Assembly: GCF_003073045.1 (NCBI RefSeq)
Contig: NW_020229206.1
Coordinates: forward strand, 1 to 64,000
Direction of reading: 5' to 3'
DNA length: 64,000 bases
Source: Pomacea canaliculata
Lineage: Eukaryota > Mollusca > Gastropoda > Architaenioglossa > Ampullariidae
The translations under genes and the position numbers were made by a program. The notes beneath the pieces are model-generated. The model was not told the DNA's origin and did not search any database. It saw nothing but the letters and a program-made list of their open reading frames with translations. Below, piece by piece: positions 1 to 11,356 of this stretch. The first letter of the stretch is position 1, and each line of letters begins with the position of its first letter.

Positions 1-149
1 ACATAGGACAACGTAAGATCCTTCAGTTCCCCGTGTCAGGGTCCCGTGCATGGGATCTTGTGCTGGTGTTTGTGATGTTTCAGATGTGTGCGTGCTGTGC
101 TGTCATTTCTTCGTTGGTTGTGTGTCATTTTTAGTAGTGTTGTGGTGTG

Positions 150-480
150 CGTGGTGGCTAACGCTATGTGTGTGTGTGTCTGTATGTGTGTCTGTCGTGT
201 GTGTTTGTGTGTATGTGTGTGTCTCTGTATATGTGTGTGTCTCTGTATGCATGTGTGTATGCATGTGTGTATGCATGTGTGTCTGTGTGTGTGTGTCTGT
301 ATGTGTTTGTGTACGCGTGTGTGTGTCGCTGCATATATATATGTGTGTGTGTGCATCTGTATATGAGTGTGTCCATGTGTGTGTGTGTCTGTATGCGTGT
401 GTGTATGCGTTATGTGTTCGTAATGATGTGTGGCTCCATGTGTGTGGTGGTGTTGTCTGCTATAGCGTGTGTGTAATGCT
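150..480. repeat. TG-rich microsatellite tract
   Basis: Long impure TG runs with interspersed TC, TATG and GCATG units. Several open frames cross it on both strands, but their translations are only Cys/Val or His/Thr repeats, so they are not genes. The flanking sequence to about 1,850 stays TG/TA-biased and shows no gene signal. Confidence 0.9.
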
Positions 481-849
481 AATGTGTGTCGAAAGAGTGT
501 GATGTGTGTGGTTGTCTGTAGCATTGTGTGTATGCCAATGGTGTCTCCTACCATATATGTGTGTGTGTGTCTGTATACAGTTGTCCTGTGGGTGGTGTTT
601 GAATGACATGTGTGTTATGTGTTGTGGTGTCTCTGCAATGATAATACTGTGTGGTGTTGTGCGACGTCGTATATGAGTGTGTCATGTGTTGAGCTGTCTC
701 AAGTATGTGTGTGAGTGTCTGTTAATATAGTGGTCCATGGTATTGCTGTACCAGTTAATGATGTGTGTGCCACAAATCACATTGCTGACTGTCAGGGTGA
801 CCAGGCTGCGTGATCAACAGCCCATCGTTCACGTGTATAGTTTTGTTTA

Positions 850-2900
850 TTCAAACTGTTTATGTGTCACACACGGCATTAAAGCATGGTCAAATGGTTT
901 ATCAAATAATCGGCCTGCCACATTGATTCAGTTTCGTTACTGGTGTATCAAATAAACTACATGTAGGTATGGGTGTTCACTAAAATAATAGTAAAGTGTA
1001 TGTTATGTATTAACCCAGCTACTCCAAAGTACATATGTAAGTTATCCAATGTACCATTTGTGTGCAGGTATAGCAATAGTGTTCACATTTTGCCTTGCTA
1101 CATGTTTGTTATTATGAGTGGATGATGATAATTGTATACCCACCTACCTGTATAAATGTGTGTACATATCGGCTTGAATGTACAGTACTCGTGAATGATA
1201 AATGTTTGTATTCTGCAAGTGTGTACAACTATCGGATGTGTATGTTTAGCATTGTACAAAGCATGATAAAAACCATTGCCAATTATATTACTTGTCTGTT
1301 AATGCCAATAGTGTCACATGTGTACATATAATTTAAACGTGTTGTATAACATGTTGCCTTGTGTGTCTGATGGATAGGTGAGCTTAAGTGTGTTCAACGT
1401 GATAATGCTGGTATGTAAACACATGCATATCCTGTGGGTATACTTGCATACTGTACATATCAACCTGTATAATACTATGAAGTGGTCTTTACAGATGTCA
1501 TCCCTGTGTATAATTGTGCTTAAGCTGTAAATGATTATTGTTCTGTGTTCCTTGGCGTACTTGCTACTGTAATAATGTAAGCACCTGTGTGAACGTGTGA
1601 TGCCGCACACAATGTATACATATAGCGGCTTTATGTGTAGATTACATTGGTACATCGTGCTTTCCTTGGGTAGATCTTAGTACTATGTACACACTGTGCA
1701 TGATTCGTATGTACGTATGTATAATCACTTGTGTATGAGCACACGCATTGTGTGGTGTAGTATGACACCATGCGTGTGTGAATAGGATGTGTGGGTAGAC
1801 TTTGTACCTGTGTGTAATTGTAGGGGTATGTCACAGGAGTGAAATGTCTACATGTTTATGTACATCCCATGTAATGTAAGTAATAAGGGATCATTCAAAA
1901 CAGATAACAGAGAAGAAGCACACTCAGAAGAAGGCATTGTTGTAGCTTTATGAAGATGCTATGTCACACTAAGTCCAATTTGCACTGCCTCCTGCTGACT
2001 GCACGCAGTCATCTCTACCACAACATACAATCACTGGGCTAAACTGCTCACGCACTCTGTCGTCTCTCCACAACTATCCACTGGTACCCTCTGACACCCT
2101 GCATTCTAGTCTACACAACCAAATCACTGGCTACTGCTGACCCACCTTCTCTCCATCACTAACCTATCACGATCGCTATCTGCTCACCACCCTGTCTCTC
2201 TACTCACAAGCTCTGTGTATTAGTCGGCAGAAATCTAAAACTCCACAGCCATGCAACCCAGAAGATTAGGATGGCGAGAAATGGATGGTGTGGTGTGTGT
2301 GGGGGGAGAATGGAGGACATTGGAGAGGAGCCTGGCTGCACTTGTCACACATTCATTATAATACACGGTGAACTGTCAATGGCACAGCGATCGTTGAAAT
2401 TCGCGGAAGAAAAATATGTCAGTAACCAGACCAACACTGATGAAGTAGTTCATTAAGTTTGTTACTGGTCACAATAAATTAATAGTGATATATACAGTTT
2501 AAATACATTTCTATACATCAAAGACACCGCATAGACTTCAAACTGTAGACTAACACGGATATTTAAACTCCCACCGGTTACTTCAATACAACTAAAATTC
2601 AAAACACAATGTTCAAGTTCCCTTTTCAGACAATAGAAAGGAGGAGAAAGGACAGAAAGAAAATGTTTAAACAGAGACCCTGAGAGCCGAGTAGTGCATG
2701 TCCTCAGGGAAGTTGTCATAGTAACGCCCTGCCACCATCTTCTGGTGAAAGCAAAAGATAAGAAGAAGGAAGACTTACCTTGTGCCAGGCTGCCCGCTGT
2801 TTGTGCAAGAAAGCTGCAGTAGGTGTCATGGTGTTATGTCCGCACTGCACATGTAGATATAAATACCAGCACAGGTAAAGGCTATTTTTAGAGGCGCACT
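850..2900. other. Non-coding stretch, no recognised feature
   Basis: AT/TG-rich sequence without a domain-like open frame on either strand. The short frames at 2.27-2.46 kb and 2.46-2.72 kb have no recognisable family and no convincing splice context. Confidence 0.4.
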
Positions 2901-2906
2901 GTCCAC

Positions 2907-3022
2907 CTGTGTGTGTGGCTGGCGCCTGGCCTGACGACTGAAGCCAAGACAAGTCCAGGAAGCAGGAGCAGCAGTCGACTTCCCAATACAAGCGGCGAGT
3001 GGCGTGCAAGCTGCTCTCCCAT
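2907..3022 (-). CDS. Possible first coding exon with signal peptide (unrecognised secreted or membrane protein)
   Basis: Read on the minus strand, an ATG at 3022 opens a 38-codon stretch. It starts MGEQLARHSPLVLGS, followed by a leucine-rich hydrophobic core and an Ala/Gly/Ser region that would suit signal peptidase cleavage. It ends at a possible donor CAG|GTGGAC (phase 2). About 80 bases upstream on the same strand is a TTTAAATA motif that could be a TATA box, and a GC-rich block (GGGCGGG on the plus strand) lies nearby. No downstream exon was recognised between 1 and 2,900, so the gene, if real, continues outside the window or in exons I cannot identify. It could equally be a chance open frame. 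Confidence 0.25.
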
Positions 3023-3269
3023 TGGCTGTGTACCTCGTGGGCCACTCACACCGCAGTGGGCGGGAAGGGGGATAGCTGGAGAGATGGGTGGGGGGATTCT
3101 AGCTTCTCGATATTTAAAGCCCCACCTACTCCACTGCAACACTCATGGATATGATGCAATAATAAAACTGGTCCGATGTATTCAGTATTTGCATGTACAT
3201 CACACCTTCCCCGCCACAGGACATCCGGGACACAAACATCTTTGTAAGTGTGAGTTGATGCTAACTGTG

Positions 3270-4305
3270 TAATGACTATTGTGTACATAACACTGGGTAG
3301 TGTAAATTAACACTGGGATATGTGTAATACAAACCACAGGGATATGCTGTAATAAATGCACAACACTGGATATGCTGTATAAAACAACACAAGGGATATG
3401 TGTAATAATCACAACAGGGATATCTGTGTAATAACATGGGATTCTCTGGAATATGGTTAACACAACAAACTGGGAGTATATGTCTAGTAATAACACAAAC
3501 ACTGGGATCAGTGTTGTGAATAACACAACACTGGGGTATGTGTAATAACACAACACAGGGATATGTGTAATAACACAACACTGGGATATGTGTAATAACA
3601 CTGGGATATGTGTAATAACACAACACTGGGATATGTGTAATAACACAACACTGGATATGTGTAATAACACAACACTGGGGTATGTTGAAATAAACAACAC
3701 GGGGTATGTGTAATAATCACCAACACCAGGGATATGTGAAACACAACCTGGGAATGTGTAATAACACTAACATGGGATATTGTTTAAAAACACAGACACT
3801 GGGAATAATAACACAACCAACACAGGGATATGTGTAATAACACAACACTGGGATATGTGTATAAACACAACACTGGGATATGTGTAATAACACACTGGGA
3901 TATGTGTAATAACACAACATTGGGGTATGTGCTAGATAACACAACACAGGGAATACTGTGTAATAACACACACTGGATATGTGTGTAATAACACAACACT
4001 GGGATATGTGTAAAAACTCTGGGACATGTTGTAACACACAAACAGGATAATTGTGTAATAACACAACACTGGGGTATGTGTAATAACAGAACACTGGGAT
4101 ATGTGTAATAACACAACATTGGGATAAGTCTAATAACACCGGGATATGTGTAATAACACAACATTGGGGTATGTGTACAAACACTGGGATATGTGTAATA
4201 ACACTGGGATATTAGATAATAACATCACATGGGTATGTGTAGTAACACTGGGAAATATGTGTGTAATAACACGGATACACAACACCTCGGGATATGTGTA
4301 GACAC
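3270..4305. repeat. 25-bp minisatellite (about 40 copies, strongly degenerate)
   Basis: Unit close to GGGATATGTGTAATAACACA plus ACACT. Many copies carry one- or two-base insertions and deletions, so spacing drifts. Minus-strand open frames across it (repeats like CYYTYPSVV) are products of the repeat. Confidence 0.92.
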
Positions 4306-4319
4306 AACACGCATTCAAC

Positions 4320-5110
4320 TGGGAAACGCAATCGCTCAGGCGTGGTAAGACTGGCGTGTGTGTGAAATGTTATAACAACCACTTGTTTGTAGATAACTCG
4401 TCATCACACCGCCCTGGAAGAGATTTTAAGGTGAACGGTACGGCAGTCTCTTTCTTTCTCGTCTTCGTTCCAGGATCAAGCCCTATGGGCCCATGTTCTC
4501 AGAACTACCCGGTCTTATTCATGTCTTCCGTGTTGTAACGGTCACGTGACCAGTCCAACGCCTCTCCCAGTCCTTCCCGGTTGCCTTATAAGGAAATCCC
4601 ACTATCTCCTGCACCGTTGTGAATGAAGGGCTGAGACACGTGATCTGACAAACAGCAGGCCACCACCTCCAGACCTCTGACCTCCTCTAGTGATGAAGCG
4701 CCTGTGTTTTTAGTGGTTTGCATCCAACGGGTGGGTGGGTGACAGGTGGATGTCTACAGGGAAGACGCAGGCGAGTGTCTTGTTACACATTTTGTCAAAG
4801 TGCCACACACCAATCAGTCATGTCTGCTGTTAAAATCAAAATGTCAGCTATTGCAGCAGATAGACAGGGAGCGGAGAGAGAGAGTTAAGTGCAGATGTGA
4901 GGAGAGAATACGAGGGGAATCCCCTTGCTCCCCTTCCTGCTGTGGCCGTCAGATCCTGTTGTGTAGCAGATGACTGGAGTACCGGCCACCACCCTGACGC
5001 AGCTGTACGTGCATGTATATGTGTGTGTGTGTCCTCGTCCAGAAGGTTTTCCTAAAAATACTTCAATGAAACACATTCTGCAAAACTGAAAACGGCAATC
5101 ACGATACTTC
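4320..5110. other. Spacer between two minisatellites, no recognised gene
   Basis: Mixed-composition sequence with short frames only. A TGTGTGTGT run lies at about 5,020. Nothing with domain or splice support was found. Confidence 0.4.
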
Positions 5111-5119
5111 GAGTAGCTT

Positions 5120-6408
5120 TCAGTTCCACACACGATGCTTGTGTACATGAGACCTGTAGTCACCCACAGTTGTACACACGATACTTGAAGTCACCCACAG
5201 TTGTACACATGAGACTTGTAGTCACCCACCATTGTATACACGATACTTGTAGTCACCCACAGTTGTACACACGATACTTGTAGTCACCCACAGTTGTATA
5301 CACGATACTTGTAGTCACCCACCATTGTATACACGATACTTGTAGTCACCCACCATTGTGGTACAACGATACTATGTAGTCACCACAGTTGTACACATGA
5401 GACTGTAGTAAGCACCCACAGTGTGTACACACGATACTTGTAGTCACCCACCAATTGGATACACGAATATGTACGTCACCCACCATTGTGTACACGATAC
5501 TTGTAGTCACCCACAGTTGTACACATGAGACTTGTAGTCACCCACAGTTGTACACACGATACTTGTAGTCACCCACCATTGTATACACGATACTTGTAGT
5601 CACCCACCATTGTGTACACGATACTTGTAGTCACCCACAGTTGTACACATGAGACTTGTAGTCACCCACAGTTGTACACACGATACTTGTAAGTCCACCA
5701 CCTTGTATACAGAACTGTAGTCACCACACCATGTTATGATACTTGTAGTCACCCACAGTTGTACACATGAGACTTGTAGTCACCCACAGTTGTACACACG
5801 ATACTTGTAGTCACCCACCATTGTATACACGATACTTGTAGTCACCCACCATTGTATACACGAAACTTTGTATCACCCCACCAGTTGTAACACTGACGAC
5901 TTGTAGTCACCACCATTGTACACCGATACTGTAGTCACCCAGAATTGTACACACGATACTTCTAGTCATCCACACCAGTTGTCATTACAACGATACTTGT
6001 AGCACCCACAGCTTGTACACACGAGTAGTCACCCACCGATTTGTATACACGATACTTGTAGTCACCCACCATTGTACACACGATACTTGTAGTCACCCAC
6101 CATTGTACACACGATACTTGTAGTCACCCACCATTGTACACACGATACTTGTAGTCACCCACAGTTGTACACACGATATCTTCTAGTCACCAGCACGTGT
6201 ATACATCGATACTTGTAGTCAACCCAGTTGGACACACGATACTTGTAGTCACCGACCATTGTATACACGCATAACTGTGTCCACCACCATTGTATTCACG
6301 ATACTGTTTAGTCACCACCATTGTATAACACGACTACTTTGTAGTCACCACGTTGATTAACACACGATTACTTGTAGTCACCCACAGTTGTACACATGAG
6401 ACTTGTAT
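5120..6408. repeat. 31-bp minisatellite (about 40 copies)
   Basis: Unit is CACCCACAGTTGTACACACG followed by ATACTTGTAGT, alternating between CACAG and CACCATT variants. Runs of near-perfect units alternate with scrambled copies full of single-base insertions and deletions. There are no unique spacers between units, so this is not a CRISPR array. Confidence 0.92.
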
Positions 6409-6819
6409 AAAACTCAAAAGTGATGCTCTTTCTCTCTCACACACCACATCACACAACATAAACAGTTAAGGAGACTTCTAACCCTGGAGGTCAGTTTACA
6501 CGTGGACCTGTTTGACCCGACCCCTCTCCCCACCTTGTCAAGCGTGACACGTTATTATTCATTCATTTAGTGTCGCTGTGCTGTACAGGTGTACACTGTT
6601 AGTTAGTATTATCGTGCTGTCCAATCTCAGTATGTCTCTACTGTACGATGTGTGAAGGGCTCGGTGTCCACTCCATGGTGCGGTCAGTTGTCAGTTTGTT
6701 ATACTGCGGTCAGTCCGTTTCTTCATCTTACAATCACATAGCTTTATGGTACGGCAGATACACTCCCTCACGTAACGATCACTCTTTGTGTTATGCTGAG
6801 TCACGTGATTGTCAGACAG

Positions 6820-7700
6820 TTCTTCCTCTGCCCACCATCACCATCACCGTCACCATCAGCCTTATCAGCCACTCCAGTCACGCTGAAAGTCCTCCAGAAC
6901 CGCATCCCCTCCACCACAACTTCGCAGACTTCAAAGACGATTTTAGACAGAGGCAGGCACGGGTGGCTGTGGATGTGATGAGAAAATCGAAGAAGACCTC
7001 GTTCAAGTCATCGAAGCGCTGAGCGACAGCTCAACGACTACAGCACTACTGGACTTACTATGTACATGTTCAGCTGACGTGCGTCAGGGCGCCCCCTATC
7101 GCTTGTAATGTTTGACATCTTTGTGGAGAACATCAAGTGTTAAACAACCCTCGACCATCACACCACCATTCCCATTCGTGAAAGACCGATCGTCAACCTA
7201 AGCTTCGCAGACGACAGACTTATGACCGGGGTACAGGTGCAAGAGGTCAGCAGCTTCCAGTACTTGGGAGCCACCCTCTCCAATGGCTAGACTGGATAGG
7301 ACCTGGCATAGCCATCAGATAAGGTGACTACTAGTACCAGCTGTACAAACAGGTAGTGTCCATCCTGCTCTACGGATGTGACACATGGACTCTGCGCGCC
7401 GAGACGGAGAATCCGGGTAGTTGAGAGCAAGTACCCCGGCTGTCGTACAGTGAACAGAAGGCTGATGTCTTTGTAGTAAGCACGGAGGCCATACTTGTAG
7501 GACATGCAAGCTCTACTTACAACAGATAAACCACGTAGCCCTCTGTCCAAGGTACTCTGGAGGGTAGTGGACGTCGCGGTGGTCAGAGGAAGAACTGACA
7601 CAAAGGTGAAAGACTGGACAGGTCATCCTGCTGACTGTCGCCCACAATAGACAAGATGGCCGCCTGTCAGCTGCCGCCTCTATCATGTCATCCCCCCAAC
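6820..7700 (+). mobile_element. RTE-like LINE fragment (reverse transcriptase to C-terminus, decayed)
   Basis: In order along the plus strand, in shifting frames, pieces match a molluscan RTE-type reverse transcriptase: an ISLISHSS-like segment, LKVLQNRI, a VRQGAP segment (template-binding region), LSFADD (catalytic YXDD-like box, here FADD), VSSFQYLGATLSN, then SILLYGCDTWTL and a C-terminal tail ending near 7,690. Several frameshifts, stops and an internal deletion after the FADD box break it, so it cannot be active. Confidence 0.75.
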
Positions 7701-8019
7701 TACAGTTCAAGGGGCGAATAAATCAATGAATAAATTGCATGATTAAATTTGTAAGCGTGTTTGCCATGTGGAGGTGAGCTCAAAGGCTGCCTCCATCATC
7801 CCTTGTGTTGTCAGTATTTTGTTCATCAAGAGCAAACCTGGGCAAACGCCGGCCCGCCTCCTGTCTCTGACCGGCCCGCCCGCTGGCACGCCTGCCAGTA
7901 TATATACTAAATATACAGCATTGGGTAAAGCTGAGTTAACTATATTAGTCCGGCCCTCTAGAATCATCCCAGTTTCTCATGCGGCCCCTTGGGAAAATTA
8001 ATTGCCCTCCCCTGATCAA

Positions 8020-8165
8020 GAGGATGGGCGAGTGGTTAAAGCTCTAGTGTCCGAACAACGAGGCACGCCGGATCGAAACCCGCATGGCACAACGACTAAG
8101 TTGTCGGGAAGGACCTGACCATACATGATAGAGGAAGGTAAAGCAGCGAGGTGAGGTGTGACGGA
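8020..8165 (+). mobile_element. tRNA-derived SINE
   Basis: A box-like GGGCGAGTGGTTAAAG and B box-like GGATCGAAACCC lie about 35 bases apart, as in a tRNA-derived pol III promoter. A tail with GGAAGGTAAAGCAGCGAGG follows, shared with the SINE copies at 8,990-9,200 and 28,195-28,430. The head does not fold into a complete tRNA, so this is not a tRNA gene. Confidence 0.7.
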
Positions 8166-8455
8166 CACCCTTAGATATAAAGATGGTGACTGAGATCTGT
8201 AGATACTGAAATGTGACAGAGACCTCTAGATACTGAGGTGTGACAGAGATCGCTAGATACTGAGGTGTGACAGAGATCGCTAGATACTGAGATGTGACGC
8301 TAGATACTGAGATATACAGGTGGTGTCTGATCTCTAGAGACAGACGTGGTGCCAGATGTCTAGATGTAAAGGTGGTGTCGAATCTCTAGATATACAGGTG
8401 GTGTCACATGTCTAGATATAAAGGTGGTGTCAGATGTCTAGATATGAAGAATGAG
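8165..8455. repeat. About 29-bp degenerate tandem repeat
   Basis: Repeated units built around CTAGATACTGAGGTGTGACAG that drift into CTAGATATAAAGGTGGTGTC. About ten copies, and the family changes gradually along the array. Directly abuts the SINE tail. Confidence 0.8.
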
Positions 8456-8989
8456 TACCGTTTGCCTCCAGTGGTTTTGTTTCTACTTTCTGTCTTTACA
8501 TGTGTACCTCGCTATCTGTAGACAAGCATTTTTATGACAGTTTTGCCGATGTACGGTGCTGTGGGTGGTGACCTTTTCCCCGAAGGTCGCATTGTGGTTC
8601 TCTCAGTTTTTCCAAGTGAAGGCTGATGTGGTGAATGGTTACATGGCCTTTTGTCTCATCTTTCTGTTTTACATTGGTTAGGACAATATGTGGAGGCTGC
8701 TGTGTTCTGCACGTGAGGTTTGTTTTGACAGTATTGATGGCAGACGTGAAGAACTCTGGAAGAAGTTATCATTTGGCTAGGGACCCACCCGTCTGTACAA
8801 TAGCAAGTTGCTGTTGTTCATTCCTCGTGGTGAAGGAGGGTATTGGCTAAGGTGAATTTGATAGCTCTGTGCAAACTCCAGGAATCTTCGGCCGCTGTCG
8901 TCAGTTTTTCTTGTTCTTCCTCCCTATTGTTAAAAAGCATCTGCGGTCCACTAACCACGCGCCACGAGGATGAAAAAGTCGTCCCTGAC

Positions 8990-9200
8990 CTGAAGTTCAG
9001 GGTTAGAGACCTTGAGACCTTCATTATCTCAAGGCCGTGGTACTGGAGCTCAGTGTTTGAGACCTTGAGACCTGCATTATCTCAAGATGGGGCCACAATC
9101 CACCCTCTACCCCCACATCCCACCTCGCTGCCCTGCTTCCCCAAACCCACATGGCAACCATGTTTTGTTGATTGCGACCTTTATCAGTCTGGGAGTCAGG
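8990..9200 (-). mobile_element. SINE body fragment (same family as at 28.2 kb)
   Basis: On the minus strand it reads TTGGGGAAGCAGGGCAGCGA, then segments rich in AAGGTCTCAAGGTCTC and CTTGAGATAATG, which parallel the body of the 28,195-28,430 SINE. The tRNA-like head is not clear, so this is a partial or diverged copy. Confidence 0.5.
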
Positions 9201-9249
9201 TCCTTGTTGTGGTCGACTTGTCCCGCTTGCTTTTGTGTTGTCGTATGTC

Positions 9250-10036
9250 ATCCTCTGCTGTGTACGTGTGTGCGTGTGTGCGTGTGATATTGTAACATCC
9301 TCTGCTGTGTACGTGTGTGCGTGTGTGCGTGTGATATTGTAACATCCTCTGCTGTGTACGTGTGTGCGTGTGTGCGTGTGATATTGTAACATCCTCTGCT
9401 GTGTACGTGTGTGCGTGTGATATTGTAACATCCTCTGCTGTGTACGTGTGTGTGTGTGATATTGTAACATCCTCTGCTGTGTACGTGTGTGAGTGTGTGC
9501 GTGTGATATTGTAACATCCTCTGCTGTGTACGTGTGTGAGTGTGTGCGTGTGATATTGTAACATCCTCTGCTGTGTACGTGTGTGCGTGTGATATTGTAA
9601 CATCCTCTGCTGTGTGTGTGAGTGTGATATTGTAACATCCTCTGCTGTGTACGTGTGTGCGTGTGTGCGTGTGTGCGTGTGATATTGTAACATCCTCTGC
9701 TGTGTACGTGTGTGCGTGTGATATTGTAACATCCTCTGCTGTGTACGTGTGTGTGTGTGATATTGTAACATCCTCTGCTGTGTACGTGTGTGCGTGTGTA
9801 CGTGTGTGCGTGTGATATTGTAACATCCTCTGCTGTGTACGTGTGTGCGTGTGATATTGTAACATCCTCTGCTGTGTACGTGTGTGCGTGTGATATTGTA
9901 ACATCCTCTGCTGTGTACGTGTGTGCGTGTGATATTGTAACATCCTCTGCTGTGTACGTGTGTGAGTGTGTGCGTGTGATATTGTAACATCCTCTGCTGT
10001 GTACGTGTGTGCGTGTGATATTGTAACATCCTCTGC
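9250..10036. repeat. 38/46-bp compound minisatellite (about 18 copies)
   Basis: Constant core GATATTGTAACATCCTCTGC plus TGTGTACGTG, with a variable number of 8-bp GTGTGTGC subunits, so copies are 38, 46 or 54 bp long. Minus-strand open frames of 231-374 codons span it; they are long only because the repeat lacks stops in those frames. Confidence 0.93.
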
Positions 10037-10209
10037 TGACCATCTTTCTTTCTGCGGGCTTGTATCCTTGGTGGCGCCATCTCCTGTCTGAGTGAAATAC
10101 TAGTGACGGACTCCACTGTCTGTCTTCCGCTGAAACTCGCAGTCTCACGGGACATCAGAAGTTTACACACTTGACTACTCTTGTGGTCCAGCCGTCTGCC
10201 TTTCCCGAT

Positions 10210-10452
10210 TGTTTACACACACACACAGACACACAGATATACACAGACACACAGACACACAGAGACACAGATGCACACAGACATACAGATGCACACACAC
10301 AGACAAAGACATACACACACAGATACACACAGACATACACACACACACACACGCAGATACACACAGGCATACACACAGACACACACACACACAGATACAC
10401 ACAGACATACAAACAGACAGACACACACACACACAGCACACACACACACAGA
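10210..10452. repeat. CA-rich microsatellite
   Basis: Impure (CA)n with CAGA and CATA interruptions. All six frames are open over much of it, and none is a gene. Confidence 0.93.
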
Positions 10453-10459
10453 AGTCTTA

Positions 10460-11350
10460 GTATCCAGTAAAGCTGCAGGCCGTGTTTGTGCAGATGTCGG
10501 CGGCTGGTGTGAGCTCAGGCAGGACTTGATGCGACTGTAAACAGTGAAAGCACCAAGTATGAACACCTCTCGCTGTGAGCATGTTCACTCCACTGTACAT
10601 CTGAAGCAATACACGTGTCTAGGCAAATGTCTTACTTCAGGCATGGACAGATTCACGTGCGCACACATATATATATATACAGATCACACACACACACAAG
10701 AGTGGAAGCCTGTGTTAGGGTCTCCTCCCAAACAAGGATGTGGCTCGCAACTGAATGAAGAAAATGTAGAAAAGATTTTGAGCAAAATAAAGTTTTAAGC
10801 AACACACTTGCTACTAAAAAAATTGTGTCTCCCGTCCATTGAAGAAATGTGAACATTGCAGCGTTACTTATTTTAAACATATTAAAAAATGTAAACACTT
10901 TGGTCTTTAACCAAACGCGGTACACAACCCAACTGGTTATAAGTAACTTAAATAAGATAAAACTGCGTAAACCAGACACGCTGGCATACAAATGGTGGAA
11001 AGACAGTGAAAGGAAAACTTTAATTAAACAAGGAGGGCAGACCTACTGAGTGGACAGTATACTCGTCCAATTCAAGACTTGCAACAGAATAGTCAACAGC
11101 ATTTCTTGTTTCCTTATAAATACCTCAAGTTGCGACCATACTAACTGCTCTCCTCGCGGTAAAAACTGATGTAAGCAGTTTACAACTGCTCCGAGCTGCT
11201 GTACAAGACCAGGTCGCTTTTAATGGTTCCTGAAACTCTCGTTCAACGGAGCCATTATTATTTGCTTCTTTATAACAGATTTAAGTTTTAGAAACGTTGT
11301 GCAACTGGCCCCAGAACATTAGATTCTAGATGTCAAGAACTAAAGAGCAG
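10460..11350. other. No recognised gene; 3' flank of the MAM-protein gene
   Basis: Lies downstream of the stop of the minus-strand gene that ends at 11,357. It may hold the 3' UTR. Plus-strand AATAAA-like motifs are not in the right orientation. No other domain is seen. Confidence 0.4.
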
Positions 11351-11356
11351 GGTGAG

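Noticed and set aside
3200-4318. Minus-strand frames rich in Tyr/Pro/Val repeats
   Set aside because: Products of the 25-bp repeat read in several frames.
5120-6408. CRISPR-like array
   Set aside because: Units are contiguous without unique spacers and the genome is an animal one; this is a minisatellite.
8020-8100. True tRNA gene
   Set aside because: Pol III boxes are present, but no complete acceptor and anticodon arms could be traced; a SINE body follows. The same holds at 28.4, 33.1 and 47.3 kb.
9024-10170. Long minus-strand open frames (up to 374 codons)
   Set aside because: They are translations of the 38/46-bp minisatellite, with no unique sequence, domain or splice context.
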